Below are positions 13,899 through 21,896 of a DNA stretch of 64,000 nucleotides, piece after piece. Each line of letters opens with the position of its first letter. Within the stretch, counting starts at the first letter, position 1. The DNA is from UMGS1590 sp900552455 (GTDB lineage: Bacteria > Bacillota > Peptococcia > Peptococcales > Peptococcaceae). The DNA lies in the NCBI GenBank assembly GCA_963931105.1, contig OZ007004.1, positions 1,674,001-1,738,000 of the forward strand, written 5' to 3'. Both the position numbers and the translations under genes were made by a program. The notes below the pieces were generated by a model, which was not told the origin of the DNA, did not search any database, and worked only from the letters and a program-made list of their open reading frames with translations.

Positions 13899-13901
13899 GA
13901 A

Positions 13902-15335
13902 ATGAACTGTTTTCAACGCGCCTGGCGTTCATTGTGTCGCAAGCCGATGAAAAGCGCGCTGCTGTTCTGTGTTGTGCTGGTGATCAGCCTGCTTCTGCTT
14001 TGCGGCTTTTCTGCACGCACTGCCACCATCGCTGCCAACGACAGCACGCGACAGGCCGTCGGCGCCAGCTTTTTGCTGGAGGCGAATGCGGAAAACCGCG
14101 CCCAGCGGCTGGCGGCAGCGAGCGCGAAGATCGGCGAACGCGAAGGAACGGCCGACGGCGTGCATCAGGAAAAACGCATGGTGAATGGCCAGGAAATGTG
14201 GCAGATCTGGACAGACAGCAGCTTTGAGACCCTGCAGCGCGAGGATATTGAAAAGCTTGCGCAGACAGCAGGCCTCGCCGACTACACGATCACCACAGCG
14301 CCAGAGGCTGTGAAGCCCGTCGGTTTTTCACGCATTGAGGACACAGGCGCTGATCAGAGCGGCGATGCAGGCGGTGTTGCGCTCTTCGGCGAGCGCCAGA
14401 TGCGTCTGAACACGAACGTCAGCGCCGGCATCCTCACGCTCGCGGAAGGGCGTTGGATCACTCCTTCTGACGACCACGCCTGTGTGATCTCGCAGGCGCT
14501 GGCTGAGAAAAATACGCTCGATCTTGGCGATGACATTTCTTTTGCCAGCCTGGATGGAAAGGGCAGCACAGAAGAGGCGACGATCGTCGGTATTTTCCGC
14601 GAGGCGCAGCCGCTGACGCCGTACATGAGCGGCGACACCTACCGCGCAGAGAATGTGATCTTTTGCGATCTTGATCTGCCAGAGCAGGTGAGTGGCGAGG
14701 GGGCGCTTTACGAGCGGGCGATCTTTTCTGTGGCGGATGTCGACAATTACGACAGCGTGAAGGCCGCGCTGCTGCAAACAGACATCGACTGGTCGCGCTA
14801 TGATCTCATCGATAACAACGGGAATCTCGAGACGCTGGCAGCCAATTTCGGCAGCCTCGCACAGACTAGTGATGGGATGATCGCTGCTTGCTGCGGCTGC
14901 GGACTGGCAATGCTGCTCTTCGTCCTCGCATTTTGGGTGCGCACGCGACGACGCGAGCTGGGCATTCTCTGCGCGCTTGGTGCGCGAAAACGCGCGCTCT
15001 GGCTGCAGCTCCTCAGCGAAGCGCTGGTCGTGAGCGTGCTCGCGCTGGTGCTGTCGTTTGCTGCAGCGCCGCTTGTGAGCGATGGGATCGGCAACGCGCT
15101 GGCGCAGCTCAGTATCGAGCAGGAAAGCCTTGCAGCAAAAGCGGAGGCAGGCAAGGTTGCGACAGATTATGTGGCGCCGGAGATGACGCTCACGCAGATT
15201 GAAACTGCCCTGTCGCCGCGCGTGCTGGCGCTGGATGCCGCAGTCACAGGCGCGCTCGTTGGCAGCGCTGTGAGCCTTACGCTTGCCTGGACACTGCGCC
15301 GCAAGCCGCAGGAATTGCTGAATACATTGCGATAG
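13902..15335 (+). CDS. MacB/FtsX-type ABC permease, second subunit
   Basis: This 477-residue permease has the same 4-TM layout as its neighbour: an N-terminal helix (about 16-36) and a long extracytoplasmic domain. After TM2 comes the RTRRRELGILCALGARKRALWLQ segment. The N-termini of the two permeases are similar (FQRAWRSLCRKPMKSALL against AQRAWRCLARNPGKTLLL), so they arose by duplication and probably form a heterodimer. The ATPase gene follows after 11 bases. Confidence 0.9.
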   Translation: MNCFQRAWRSLCRKPMKSALLFCVVLVISLLLLCGFSARTATIAANDSTRQAVGASFLLEANAENRAQRLAAASAKIGEREGTADGVHQEKRMVNGQEMWQIWTDSSFETLQREDIEKLAQTAGLADYTITTAPEAVKPVGFSRIEDTGADQSGDAGGVALFGERQMRLNTNVSAGILTLAEGRWITPSDDHACVISQALAEKNTLDLGDDISFASLDGKGSTEEATIVGIFREAQPLTPYMSGDTYRAENVIFCDLDLPEQVSGEGALYERAIFSVADVDNYDSVKAALLQTDIDWSRYDLIDNNGNLETLAANFGSLAQTSDGMIAACCGCGLAMLLFVLAFWVRTRRRELGILCALGARKRALWLQLLSEALVVSVLALVLSFAAAPLVSDGIGNALAQLSIEQESLAAKAEAGKVATDYVAPEMTLTQIETALSPRVLALDAAVTGALVGSAVSLTLAWTLRRKPQELLNTLR

Positions 15336-15346
15336 GAGGAAGAACA

Positions 15347-15970
15347 ATGATCCTTGAAGCCAGAGATCTCACCTACAGCTACCGAAAAACCTCGTCGCCA
15401 GTGCTCGATCATGTCAGCGCAGCGTTTGACGAAGGAAAATTCTATGCCATCGTCGGCGCGAGTGGCTCCGGAAAAACGACGCTGCTTGCGCTTCTTGCCG
15501 GGCTCGATGTGCCGACACAGGGAGAAATCCTCTACGACGGCGTCGACATTAGCAGGACAGACCTCCATCGGCATCGGCGGGAACACGTCGCGCTCGTTTT
15601 TCAGAGCTACAACCTTATCGATTACCTCACCGCAGAGGAAAACGTGCGTCTTGGTGGCGCTTGTGACGCGTCTGCCCTCCTCGCAGAGGTTGGGCTGCCA
15701 GCAGAGATCGCGCACAAAAATGTGCTTGCGCTCAGCGGTGGGCAGCAGCAGCGCGTCGCCATTGCGCGAGCGCTTGCCAGTCCTGCCCGCGTGCTCCTCG
15801 CCGACGAGCCGACAGGCAATCTGGACGAAACCACAGCAAGCGGCATCATCCATCTTTTGCAGCGAACGGCGCACGATCGCGGAAAATGTGTCGTCGCCGT
15901 CACCCACAGCCAGATGCTGGCGGCTGCCGCTGATATCGTGTTGCGGCTGGAGAACGGCAGGCTATCTTGA
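15347..15970 (+). CDS. ABC transporter ATP-binding protein, MacB/LolD type
   Basis: This 207-residue ATPase has a complete motif set: A-loop Tyr in YSYRK, Walker A GASGSGKTT (about 37-45), Q-loop VFQSYN, signature LSGGQQQR, Walker B VLLADEPTGNLD and H-loop THS. The ADEPTGNLD form is typical of the MacB/LolD/BceA group. It completes the lipoprotein-permease-permease-ATPase operon, which the divergent two-component system probably regulates. The ribosome binding site is AGGAGG, and a terminator follows. Confidence 0.95.
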   Translation: MILEARDLTYSYRKTSSPVLDHVSAAFDEGKFYAIVGASGSGKTTLLALLAGLDVPTQGEILYDGVDISRTDLHRHRREHVALVFQSYNLIDYLTAEENVRLGGACDASALLAEVGLPAEIAHKNVLALSGGQQQRVAIARALASPARVLLADEPTGNLDETTASGIIHLLQRTAHDRGKCVVAVTHSQMLAAAADIVLRLENGRLS

Positions 15971-15982
15971 GCAAAACGAAAA

Positions 15983-16010
15983 CCCGGATGCTTCTGCATC
16001 CGGGCTTTCT
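15983..16010. terminator. Terminator between the exporter operon and gapA
   Basis: The 8-bp stem CCCGGATG / CATCCGGG is followed by CTTTCT on the + strand, with AAAACG on the other side. It may also serve the converging gapA transcript. Confidence 0.75.
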
Positions 16011-16031
16011 GCACGCACTTTGTAGTGAGGA

Positions 16032-17027
16032 TTATTTCGTAGCAATGTATTTTGCGAGGTCGACGACGCGGTTGCTGTAGCCCCATTCGTTGTCGTACCA
16101 GGCAATGACCTTGAGGAGGTCGTCGCCGACTTTCATCGTGGACAGGCCGTCGACGATGGAAGAGCGTGGGTCGGTGTTGTAGTCGATGGAAACGAGTGGC
16201 TTGTCGCTGTAGCCGAGGATGCCTTTCATTGGGCCTTCGGCGGCTTCCTTGAGCAGGCTGTTGACCTGTTCAACGGTGAAATCTTCCTTGATCTGGAAGA
16301 CGACGTCGGTCAGGGAGACGTTTGGCGTTGGCACGCGCAGCGCGAAGCCGTTCATCTTGCCGTTGAGCTCAGGGATGATCTTGCCCATGGCTTTGGCAGC
16401 ACCGGTGGTCGTTGGGATGATGGACTGGGTGCAGCCGCGGGCGCGACGTGGGTCTTTGTGACGAGCGTCGAGGTTTTTCTGGTCGTTGGTGAAGGAATGA
16501 ACGGTGGTCATGATGCCGGCGACGATGGTGAAGTTGTCGTGGATGACTTTCGTCACTGGCGCCAGGCAGTTGGTGGTGCAGCTGGCGTTGGAGACGACGT
16601 TCATAGATGGATCGTAGGTGTCTTCGTTGACGCCCATAACGATCATTGGCGCGTCGGAAGATGGCGCGGTGATGACGACTTTCTTGGCGCCCTGCTCGAG
16701 ATGCACGGAGGCAGTTTCGAGGGTTTTGAACTTGCCGGTGGAATCGATGACGATGTCTGCGCCGACTTCGCCCCATTTGAGATTCTTAGGGTCGCGGTCG
16801 CTAAAGAGGGTGATGCGCTGGCCGTCTACGATCAGCACGCCGTCTTCATAGGACACGTCGCCCTTGAAAATGCCGTGGGTGGAATCGTATTCGAAGAGAC
16901 GCGCGGTCCCTTCTGCGTCAGAGGTGGAGTTGATGGCGACCAGTTCCACTTCAGGATCCATCACAGCGATGCGAGCGACGAGACGACCGATGCGGCCGAA
17001 TCCGTTAATACCAATTTTAATAGACAT
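16032..17027 (-). CDS. gapA: Glyceraldehyde-3-phosphate dehydrogenase
   Basis: This 331-residue enzyme oxidises glyceraldehyde-3-phosphate to 1,3-bisphosphoglycerate in the cytoplasm. It has the Rossmann motif GFGRIGR (9-15), catalytic Cys150 in SNASCTTN and His177. Two sites that set coenzyme choice differ from the NAD-only type. The Asp that binds the adenosine ribose is Ser34 (INSTSD), and the Leu-Pro pair of the S-loop is Ala188-Arg189. Both are expected to ease NADP binding. The start at 17027 follows TAAGGAGG; upstream in-frame codons are intergenic. It is transcribed alone; pgk and tpi are not adjacent. Confidence 0.96.
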   Translation of the reverse strand: MSIKIGINGFGRIGRLVARIAVMDPEVELVAINSTSDAEGTARLFEYDSTHGIFKGDVSYEDGVLIVDGQRITLFSDRDPKNLKWGEVGADIVIDSTGKFKTLETASVHLEQGAKKVVITAPSSDAPMIVMGVNEDTYDPSMNVVSNASCTTNCLAPVTKVIHDNFTIVAGIMTTVHSFTNDQKNLDARHKDPRRARGCTQSIIPTTTGAAKAMGKIIPELNGKMNGFALRVPTPNVSLTDVVFQIKEDFTVEQVNSLLKEAAEGPMKGILGYSDKPLVSIDYNTDPRSSIVDGLSTMKVGDDLLKVIAWYDNEWGYSNRVVDLAKYIATK

Positions 17028-17195
17028 GATATCCTCCTTAAAAAAGAAAGCTTGTATTCTCTTATAGGATACGCTATTTTGATGAAAAAATAAAGAAAAA
17101 GTCCTCATAATTCGGCTGATTTTGTAAAAATGGTGCAAAAAATCGTTGCCTGGACGAAAAGTTTACAGATTCTGCATAAAATCGTAAAAAAGGGC

Positions 17196-17224
17196 TTGCA
17201 AATCTGGCGCTGGCGTGGTATCCT
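17196..17224 (+). promoter_or_regulatory. Promoter of the first tRNA-Gly gene
   Basis: TTGCAA (17196-17201) and TATCCT (17219-17224) are 17 bases apart, 43 bp before the tRNA. Confidence 0.65.
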
Positions 17225-17267
17225 AATCAAGCGTTAAGGGAACGGATTACCGGGCCCTAAACGACAC

Positions 17268-17339
17268 GCGGAAATGGCTCAGTGGTAGAGCATCGCCTTG
17301 CCAAGGCGAGGGTCGCGGGTTCGAATCCCGTTTTCCGCT
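17268..17339 (+). tRNA. tRNA-Gly (GCC), copy 1
   Basis: The cloverleaf is complete: acceptor GCGGAAA/TTTCCGC, D arm GCTC/GAGC, anticodon loop TTGCCAA (anticodon GCC), T loop TTCGAAT, discriminator T. The 3' CCA is not encoded. It is identical to the copy at 17435. Confidence 0.97.
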
Positions 17340-17361
17340 CTTCGCGACGGCAAAAAAATGC

Positions 17362-17390
17362 TTGCGTTTTTTGGTTCGTCGTGCTATAAT
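17362..17390 (+). promoter_or_regulatory. Promoter of the second tRNA-Gly gene
   Basis: TTGCGT (17362-17367) and TATAAT (17385-17390) are 17 bases apart, so the second copy has its own start site. Confidence 0.7.
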
Positions 17391-17434
17391 TTCAAACGTT
17401 GAGGGAGAACTCTGGCGGTTCGACCGAAACCTAT

Positions 17435-17506
17435 GCGGAAATGGCTCAGTGGTAGAGCATCGCCTTGCCAAGGCGAGGGTCGCGGGTTCGAATCCCGTTT
17501 TCCGCT
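17435..17506 (+). tRNA. tRNA-Gly (GCC), copy 2
   Basis: It is identical to the copy at 17268-17339 over its full 72 bases, with anticodon GCC and no encoded CCA. The upstream sequences of the two copies differ. A terminator follows. Confidence 0.97.
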
Positions 17507-17510
17507 CTCA

Positions 17511-17535
17511 GCACTCCAAGCGGAGTGCTTTTTTT
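17511..17535 (+). terminator. Terminator after the tRNA-Gly pair
   Basis: The stem GCACTCC / GGAGTGC with loop AAGC is followed by seven T. Confidence 0.88.
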
Positions 17536-17574
17536 GTTACCAGGATATTTTATTTTGAGATCAGGAGGATGCAG

Positions 17575-18291
17575 ATGCAAACGGTGATCATTGCTTCCGG
17601 CAATAAGGGGAAGCTGAAGGAATTTCAGGAGCTGATGAAGGATCTGCCGGTGGAGGTGAGATCGCTGGCGGATTATCCGGAGATCGGCGATATCGAAGAA
17701 AACGGCACGACTTTTGCGGAGAATGCCTACATTAAGGCCAAGGCCGTTCATGACGCGACAGGCTGCCTGGCGATCGCAGACGACAGCGGCCTGGAGGTGG
17801 ACGCTTTGGGCGGCGCGCCGGGGATCTATTCTGCGCGCTACGCTGGCGAGGAAAAGGACGATGCGAAAAACAACGCCAAGCTCCTCGCGGCGCTTGAGGA
17901 TGTGCCGGAAGGCGGACGCGGCGCGCAGTTCCATTGCGCGATCGTCGCAATTTCTGCCGACGGCCGCCGCTTCGACGCAGAAGGCATCGTGCGTGGGGAG
18001 ATCCTGCGCGCAGAACGCGGCGAGAACGGCTTCGGCTACGATCCGCTCTTCTACGTGCGGGAATTTGACAAGACGACGGCGGAGCTTTCGATGGACGAAA
18101 AGAACACGATCAGCCACCGCGGCAAGGCGGTGCGCAAGATCGTGGCGGTGCTGAAGGAGAATGTGTTTCCCTTAGAAGTGACGGCAGATCCCTTTTATTC
18201 GGAGAGCAATATGCGCCATCTGCGCGCCGTGATCGGCGATATTGAATCAGGAAAAGCGAAGCTCGAAGAGCATGCATTGATTGAGAATTAA
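17575..18291 (+). CDS. rdgB: XTP/dITP diphosphatase (RdgB/HAM1 family)
   Basis: This 238-residue enzyme hydrolyses non-canonical purine triphosphates (ITP, XTP, dITP) to monophosphate and pyrophosphate, keeping them out of nucleic acids. It shows SGNKGKL (8-14), FAENAYIKA, the DDSGLEVDAL motif (about 69-78), GENGFGYDPLF and SHRGKA. The C-terminus runs about 35 residues past the SHRGKA region, longer than usual, with no recognised domain. The second of two close ATGs (17575) is chosen because AGGAGG lies 6 bases before it; the first ATG overlaps that site. Confidence 0.93.
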   Translation: MQTVIIASGNKGKLKEFQELMKDLPVEVRSLADYPEIGDIEENGTTFAENAYIKAKAVHDATGCLAIADDSGLEVDALGGAPGIYSARYAGEEKDDAKNNAKLLAALEDVPEGGRGAQFHCAIVAISADGRRFDAEGIVRGEILRAERGENGFGYDPLFYVREFDKTTAELSMDEKNTISHRGKAVRKIVAVLKENVFPLEVTADPFYSESNMRHLRAVIGDIESGKAKLEEHALIEN

Positions 18292-18343
18292 TCAGCGTGG
18301 CATGCCGTGGTCATTACGATGATTGAAATATCCTTCGTGCAGA

Positions 18344-18369
18344 AATGAGTCTTTCGGGGCTCATTTTTT
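18344..18369 (+). terminator. Terminator after rdgB
   Basis: The stem AATGAG / CTCATT with a T-G-closed loop is followed by TTTTTTG. Confidence 0.75.
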
Positions 18370-18387
18370 GTGCGCAGATTATTATGA

Positions 18388-18415
18388 TTGAAATTATAAT
18401 AATCTGTAGTATAAT
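18388..18415 (+). promoter_or_regulatory. Promoter of the DUF234-type ATPase gene
   Basis: TTGAAA (18388-18393) and TATAAT (18410-18415) are 16 bases apart, in an AT-rich stretch. Confidence 0.65.
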
Positions 18416-18435
18416 AATGGCAAGAGGTGAGAGTG

Positions 18436-19836
18436 ATGAAAAAGTTCATTGACCGGGAAGATGAGTTGGCAACTTTAGAAAACGAGTATCGTCGCGAAGG
18501 TAGTGCTCTTGTCATTCTTTATGGACGCCGCCGTGTTGGCAAAACAACGCTGATCTCTGAATTTATCAAAGATAAAAATGCGCTGTTTTTTTTAGCCAGT
18601 GAAGAATCAGAGACGCAAAACCAACTGGCCTTTAAGGAAAGAGCAGCAGAATTTATTCACAGCGAATTATTGGCAAATGCAGATGTTAAAAATTGGGAAC
18701 TCTTGTTTAAGGCTATTATGGAAACGCATTTTGAAAAGAAACCCATCATCGTCATCGACGAGTTTCAGTATATCGGCAAGTCCAATCCGGCTTTTCCGTC
18801 CGTTTTCCAGCGTATATGGGAAGAAGTCTTAAAAGACAAAGATGTCATGGTCATTCTCTGTGGCTCGCTGATCTCCATGATGGAATCACAGACACTGGCT
18901 TACGACAGCCCGTTGTACGGCAGACGGACTGCGCAAATTCGCCTGACACAGATTCCTTTTCGCTATTATCCAGCATTTTTCCCTGACAAAAGTCGTCGCG
19001 AACAGATCGAACTGTATGCGGTGACGGGTGGTGTGCCAAAATATATTGAAATTTTTTCAGAAAGCCCGGATATTTACACTGCTATTGGGTACAATATCTT
19101 AAATCGTTCCAGTTATTTGTATGATGAGCCGAATTTTCTCTTGCAACAAGAAGTTACGGAAGTTGGCAGTTATTTTTCCGTGATCAGAGCCATTGCGACA
19201 GGCCATAGCAAGCTGTCGGCGATTGCATCTGTGTTGGAAGTGAAGCAAACAAACCTTTCGAAGTACCTGAAAACGCTGATCGATCTGGACATTCTCGAGC
19301 GAGAGGTTCCCGTCACTGTAGACAATCCAGAGAAAAGCAAAATGGGACTTTATAAGATCAAAGACAACTATCTGCATTTTTGGTTTGCCTTTGTTTATCC
19401 GAATCGCAGCTATATTGAGAGTGGGCACAGAGAAATTGTGTTGAATAAAATCCGCAATAGTTTTATCAGCGGACAAGTTGCTTACGTGTATGAGGATGTC
19501 TGCCGTGAGCAAATGTGGACGCTAGGTGCTGAGGGTGTTTGGCCTTTCCAATTTTCGAAAATCGGGCGCTGGTGGGATGCTCATCACGAGATCGATGTCG
19601 TCGCCCTTGATCCGGAAGGCGGCAATATGATCCTGGGTGAGTGTAAATTCTGGCGTGATCCTGTAGGCGTGAATGTGCTGCGTGCGCTGGAAGAGAAAGA
19701 AAGCAATGTCGGCTGGAAGAAAAATAACAGGCAGGTTTGGTATATTCTATTCAGCGCGTCGGGCTTTACAGACGATCTGAAAAAGCTCGCAGAAACCAGA
19801 GAGGATTTGATCCTGTGGGATGACAGCCAGCGCTGA
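18436..19836 (+). CDS. Archaeal-type P-loop ATPase with DUF234 nuclease-like C-terminus
   Basis: This 466-residue protein has a STAND/AAA-type ATPase domain: FIDREDEL start, Walker A GRRRVGKTT (about 29-37), Walker B IIVIDEFQY and sensor VILCGS. A winged-helix region follows (LSAIASVLEVKQTNLSKYLKTLIDLDIL). The C-terminal DUF234-type domain shows a PD-(D/E)xK-like pattern, EIDVVALDPEGG...LGECKFW, whose Asp, Glu and Lys could form a nuclease site. The family is widespread, often mobile, and of unknown function. Codon use is more AT-rich than in flanking genes, suggesting acquisition. It is transcribed alone. Confidence 0.88.
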   Translation: MKKFIDREDELATLENEYRREGSALVILYGRRRVGKTTLISEFIKDKNALFFLASEESETQNQLAFKERAAEFIHSELLANADVKNWELLFKAIMETHFEKKPIIVIDEFQYIGKSNPAFPSVFQRIWEEVLKDKDVMVILCGSLISMMESQTLAYDSPLYGRRTAQIRLTQIPFRYYPAFFPDKSRREQIELYAVTGGVPKYIEIFSESPDIYTAIGYNILNRSSYLYDEPNFLLQQEVTEVGSYFSVIRAIATGHSKLSAIASVLEVKQTNLSKYLKTLIDLDILEREVPVTVDNPEKSKMGLYKIKDNYLHFWFAFVYPNRSYIESGHREIVLNKIRNSFISGQVAYVYEDVCREQMWTLGAEGVWPFQFSKIGRWWDAHHEIDVVALDPEGGNMILGECKFWRDPVGVNVLRALEEKESNVGWKKNNRQVWYILFSASGFTDDLKKLAETREDLILWDDSQR

Positions 19837-19854
19837 GAGACTTCAGGAACACAA

Positions 19855-19885
19855 AACGACCCCGAACGAGATGTTCGGGGTCGTT
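19855..19885. terminator. Bidirectional terminator between the ATPase gene and pckG
   Basis: The 13-bp stem AACGACCCCGAAC / GTTCGGGGTCGTT separates two converging genes. Confidence 0.85.
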
Positions 19886-19896
19886 GTCGTATGTGA

Positions 19897-21687
19897 TTAT
19901 TTTAAGCGTTCTTCCAGAGCGTTCAGCTCGTCGTAGAGGGCTTGTGGCATTTTGTCGCCGTAGCCTGCGAAGTGGGCTTCGATGGATTTTGCTTCGTTCA
20001 CCCAGGCGTCGCGGTTGACATCGAGGAGAAGCTCGACGTCTTCGTTGGAAACGTTGAGGCCGGAGGTGTTGAGGTCTTTGATGGATGGCAGATAGCCGAT
20101 GGCGGTTTCATGGGCGCCGGCTTTACCGTCGGTGCGATCGAAGATCCATTCGAGGACGCGGATGTTTTCGCCGTAGCCTGGCCAGATGAACTGTCCGTCG
20201 TCGTCTTTGCGGAACCAGTTGACGGAGTAGATCTTAGGCAGTTTGTCTGGATCGGTGGCTTTGCCCATGTCGAGCCAGTGCTGGATGTAATCACCGACGT
20301 GGTAGCCGATGAATGGCAGCATGGCGAATGGATCGCGGCGCACTTTGCCGAGCTGGTCGGAAATGATGGCGGCGGTGACTTCGCTGCCCATGATGGAGCC
20401 GAGGAAGACGCCGTGCTGCCAGTTGAAGCTTTCATAAACGAGTGGGATGGTGGATGGTCGACGTCCGCCAAAGAGGATGGCGTCGACTGGCACGCCTTCT
20501 GGTTTTTCCCATTCTTCCTGAGCGATGATCGGGCACTGGGAAGCTGGGGCGGTGAAGCGGCTGTTTGGATGCGCGGCGCGGCGGTCGTCGTCTTTGTTCC
20601 AATCGTTGCCCTGCCAGTCGATGAGATGATCTGGGGCTGGGCTGAGGCCTTCCCACCAAACGTCGCCGTCGTCGGTGAGGGCTACGTTGGTGAAGATGGT
20701 GTTCTTGCTGATGGTCTCGATGGCGATCGGGTTGGAGCGCACGGAGGTGCCTGGGGCGACGCCGAAGAAGCCGTTTTCCGGGTTGATGGCGTAGAGGCGG
20801 CCATCTTCGCCGATGTGCAGCCAGGCGATGTCGTCGCCGATGGTCTCGACTTTCCAGCCTGGCAGGGTTGGCACGAGCATGGCGAGGTTGGTCTTGCCGC
20901 AGGCGCTAGGGAAGGCGGCGCAGATGTGCTTGACGCGGCCTTCTGGATTGGTGATCTTTAAGATGAGCATGTGCTCGGCCATCCAGCCTTCGTCACGCGC
21001 CATGACGGATGCGATGCGCAGTGCGAGGCATTTTTTGCCGAGCAGGGCGTTGCCGCCGTAGCCGGAGCCGTAGCTCCAGATCTCGCGGGTTTCTGGAAAA
21101 TGGGCGATGTATTTATTTTCCATTGGTGCGCATGGCCAGGCGACGTCGTCTTCGCCGTCTGCGAGCGGCTTGCCAACGGAATGCAGGCATGGCACGAAGA
21201 AGCCGTCGTCGCCGAGTCGATCGAGCACTTTCTGGCCGGTGCGGGTCATGATCTTCATGTTGAGGGCGACGTATGGGCTGTCGGTGATCTGCACGCCGAT
21301 GCGGGACGCTGGGCTGTCGATCGGTCCCATGCAGAATGGGATGACGTAGAGGGTGCGTCCCTTCATGGCGCCGCTATAGAGCGCCTTCATTTTTTCCTTG
21401 AGTTCTGCTGGCGGATACCAGTTGTTGGTTGGGCCGGCGTTTTCTTCTTTTTCGCTTGCGATGAAGGTGCGTTCTTCAACGCGGGCGACGTCGGAGATGT
21501 GGGAACGGAACAGGTAGCAGTTTGGATGTTTTTCCTCGTTGAGCTTGATTACAGCGTCGTGGTCCATGAGATCCTGAAGGATCGCTTCTTGCTGCGCGTC
21601 GGATCCGTCAAACCAGACGACTTTGTCCGGCTGGCAGAGAGTTGTCATCTCATCGACCCAGGACAGCAGCGCTTTATTGTTAGTCAT
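19897..21687 (-). CDS. pckG: GTP-dependent phosphoenolpyruvate carboxykinase
   Basis: This 596-residue enzyme interconverts oxaloacetate and phosphoenolpyruvate using GTP/GDP. It belongs to the GTP class, not the ATP class: the P-loop is PSACGKTNLAM, preceded by the metal site region and followed by TIGDDIAW and the INPENGFFGVAPGTS segment. In anaerobes it may run towards oxaloacetate for reductive succinate or propionate formation. The start at 21687 follows AAGGAG; the upstream in-frame codons are intergenic. It is transcribed alone and ends at the shared terminator. Confidence 0.97.
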   Translation of the reverse strand: MTNNKALLSWVDEMTTLCQPDKVVWFDGSDAQQEAILQDLMDHDAVIKLNEEKHPNCYLFRSHISDVARVEERTFIASEKEENAGPTNNWYPPAELKEKMKALYSGAMKGRTLYVIPFCMGPIDSPASRIGVQITDSPYVALNMKIMTRTGQKVLDRLGDDGFFVPCLHSVGKPLADGEDDVAWPCAPMENKYIAHFPETREIWSYGSGYGGNALLGKKCLALRIASVMARDEGWMAEHMLILKITNPEGRVKHICAAFPSACGKTNLAMLVPTLPGWKVETIGDDIAWLHIGEDGRLYAINPENGFFGVAPGTSVRSNPIAIETISKNTIFTNVALTDDGDVWWEGLSPAPDHLIDWQGNDWNKDDDRRAAHPNSRFTAPASQCPIIAQEEWEKPEGVPVDAILFGGRRPSTIPLVYESFNWQHGVFLGSIMGSEVTAAIISDQLGKVRRDPFAMLPFIGYHVGDYIQHWLDMGKATDPDKLPKIYSVNWFRKDDDGQFIWPGYGENIRVLEWIFDRTDGKAGAHETAIGYLPSIKDLNTSGLNVSNEDVELLLDVNRDAWVNEAKSIEAHFAGYGDKMPQALYDELNALEERLK

Positions 21688-21896
21688 GATCATTCTCCTT
21701 GAATAAAATCGGTAATATAAAATTAACATATCCTACACATTTATTCAAGGCATTTGGGGCGATTTGTAATCATATTTAATGAAAATGACTCATAATTAAA
21801 CCCCTGTATTTATTATGGAAAAAAGATTGGCTGAAAAATATTGTTGAGGAGCCCAACTCATGCTATTCTATTTGAGGACATACGGAGGTGAATCGG

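Noticed and set aside
17362..17574. A longer N-terminus for RdgB starting at 17362
   Set aside because: That frame runs through the second tRNA-Gly gene and its promoter; the start at 17575 has the ribosome binding site and the family N-terminus.
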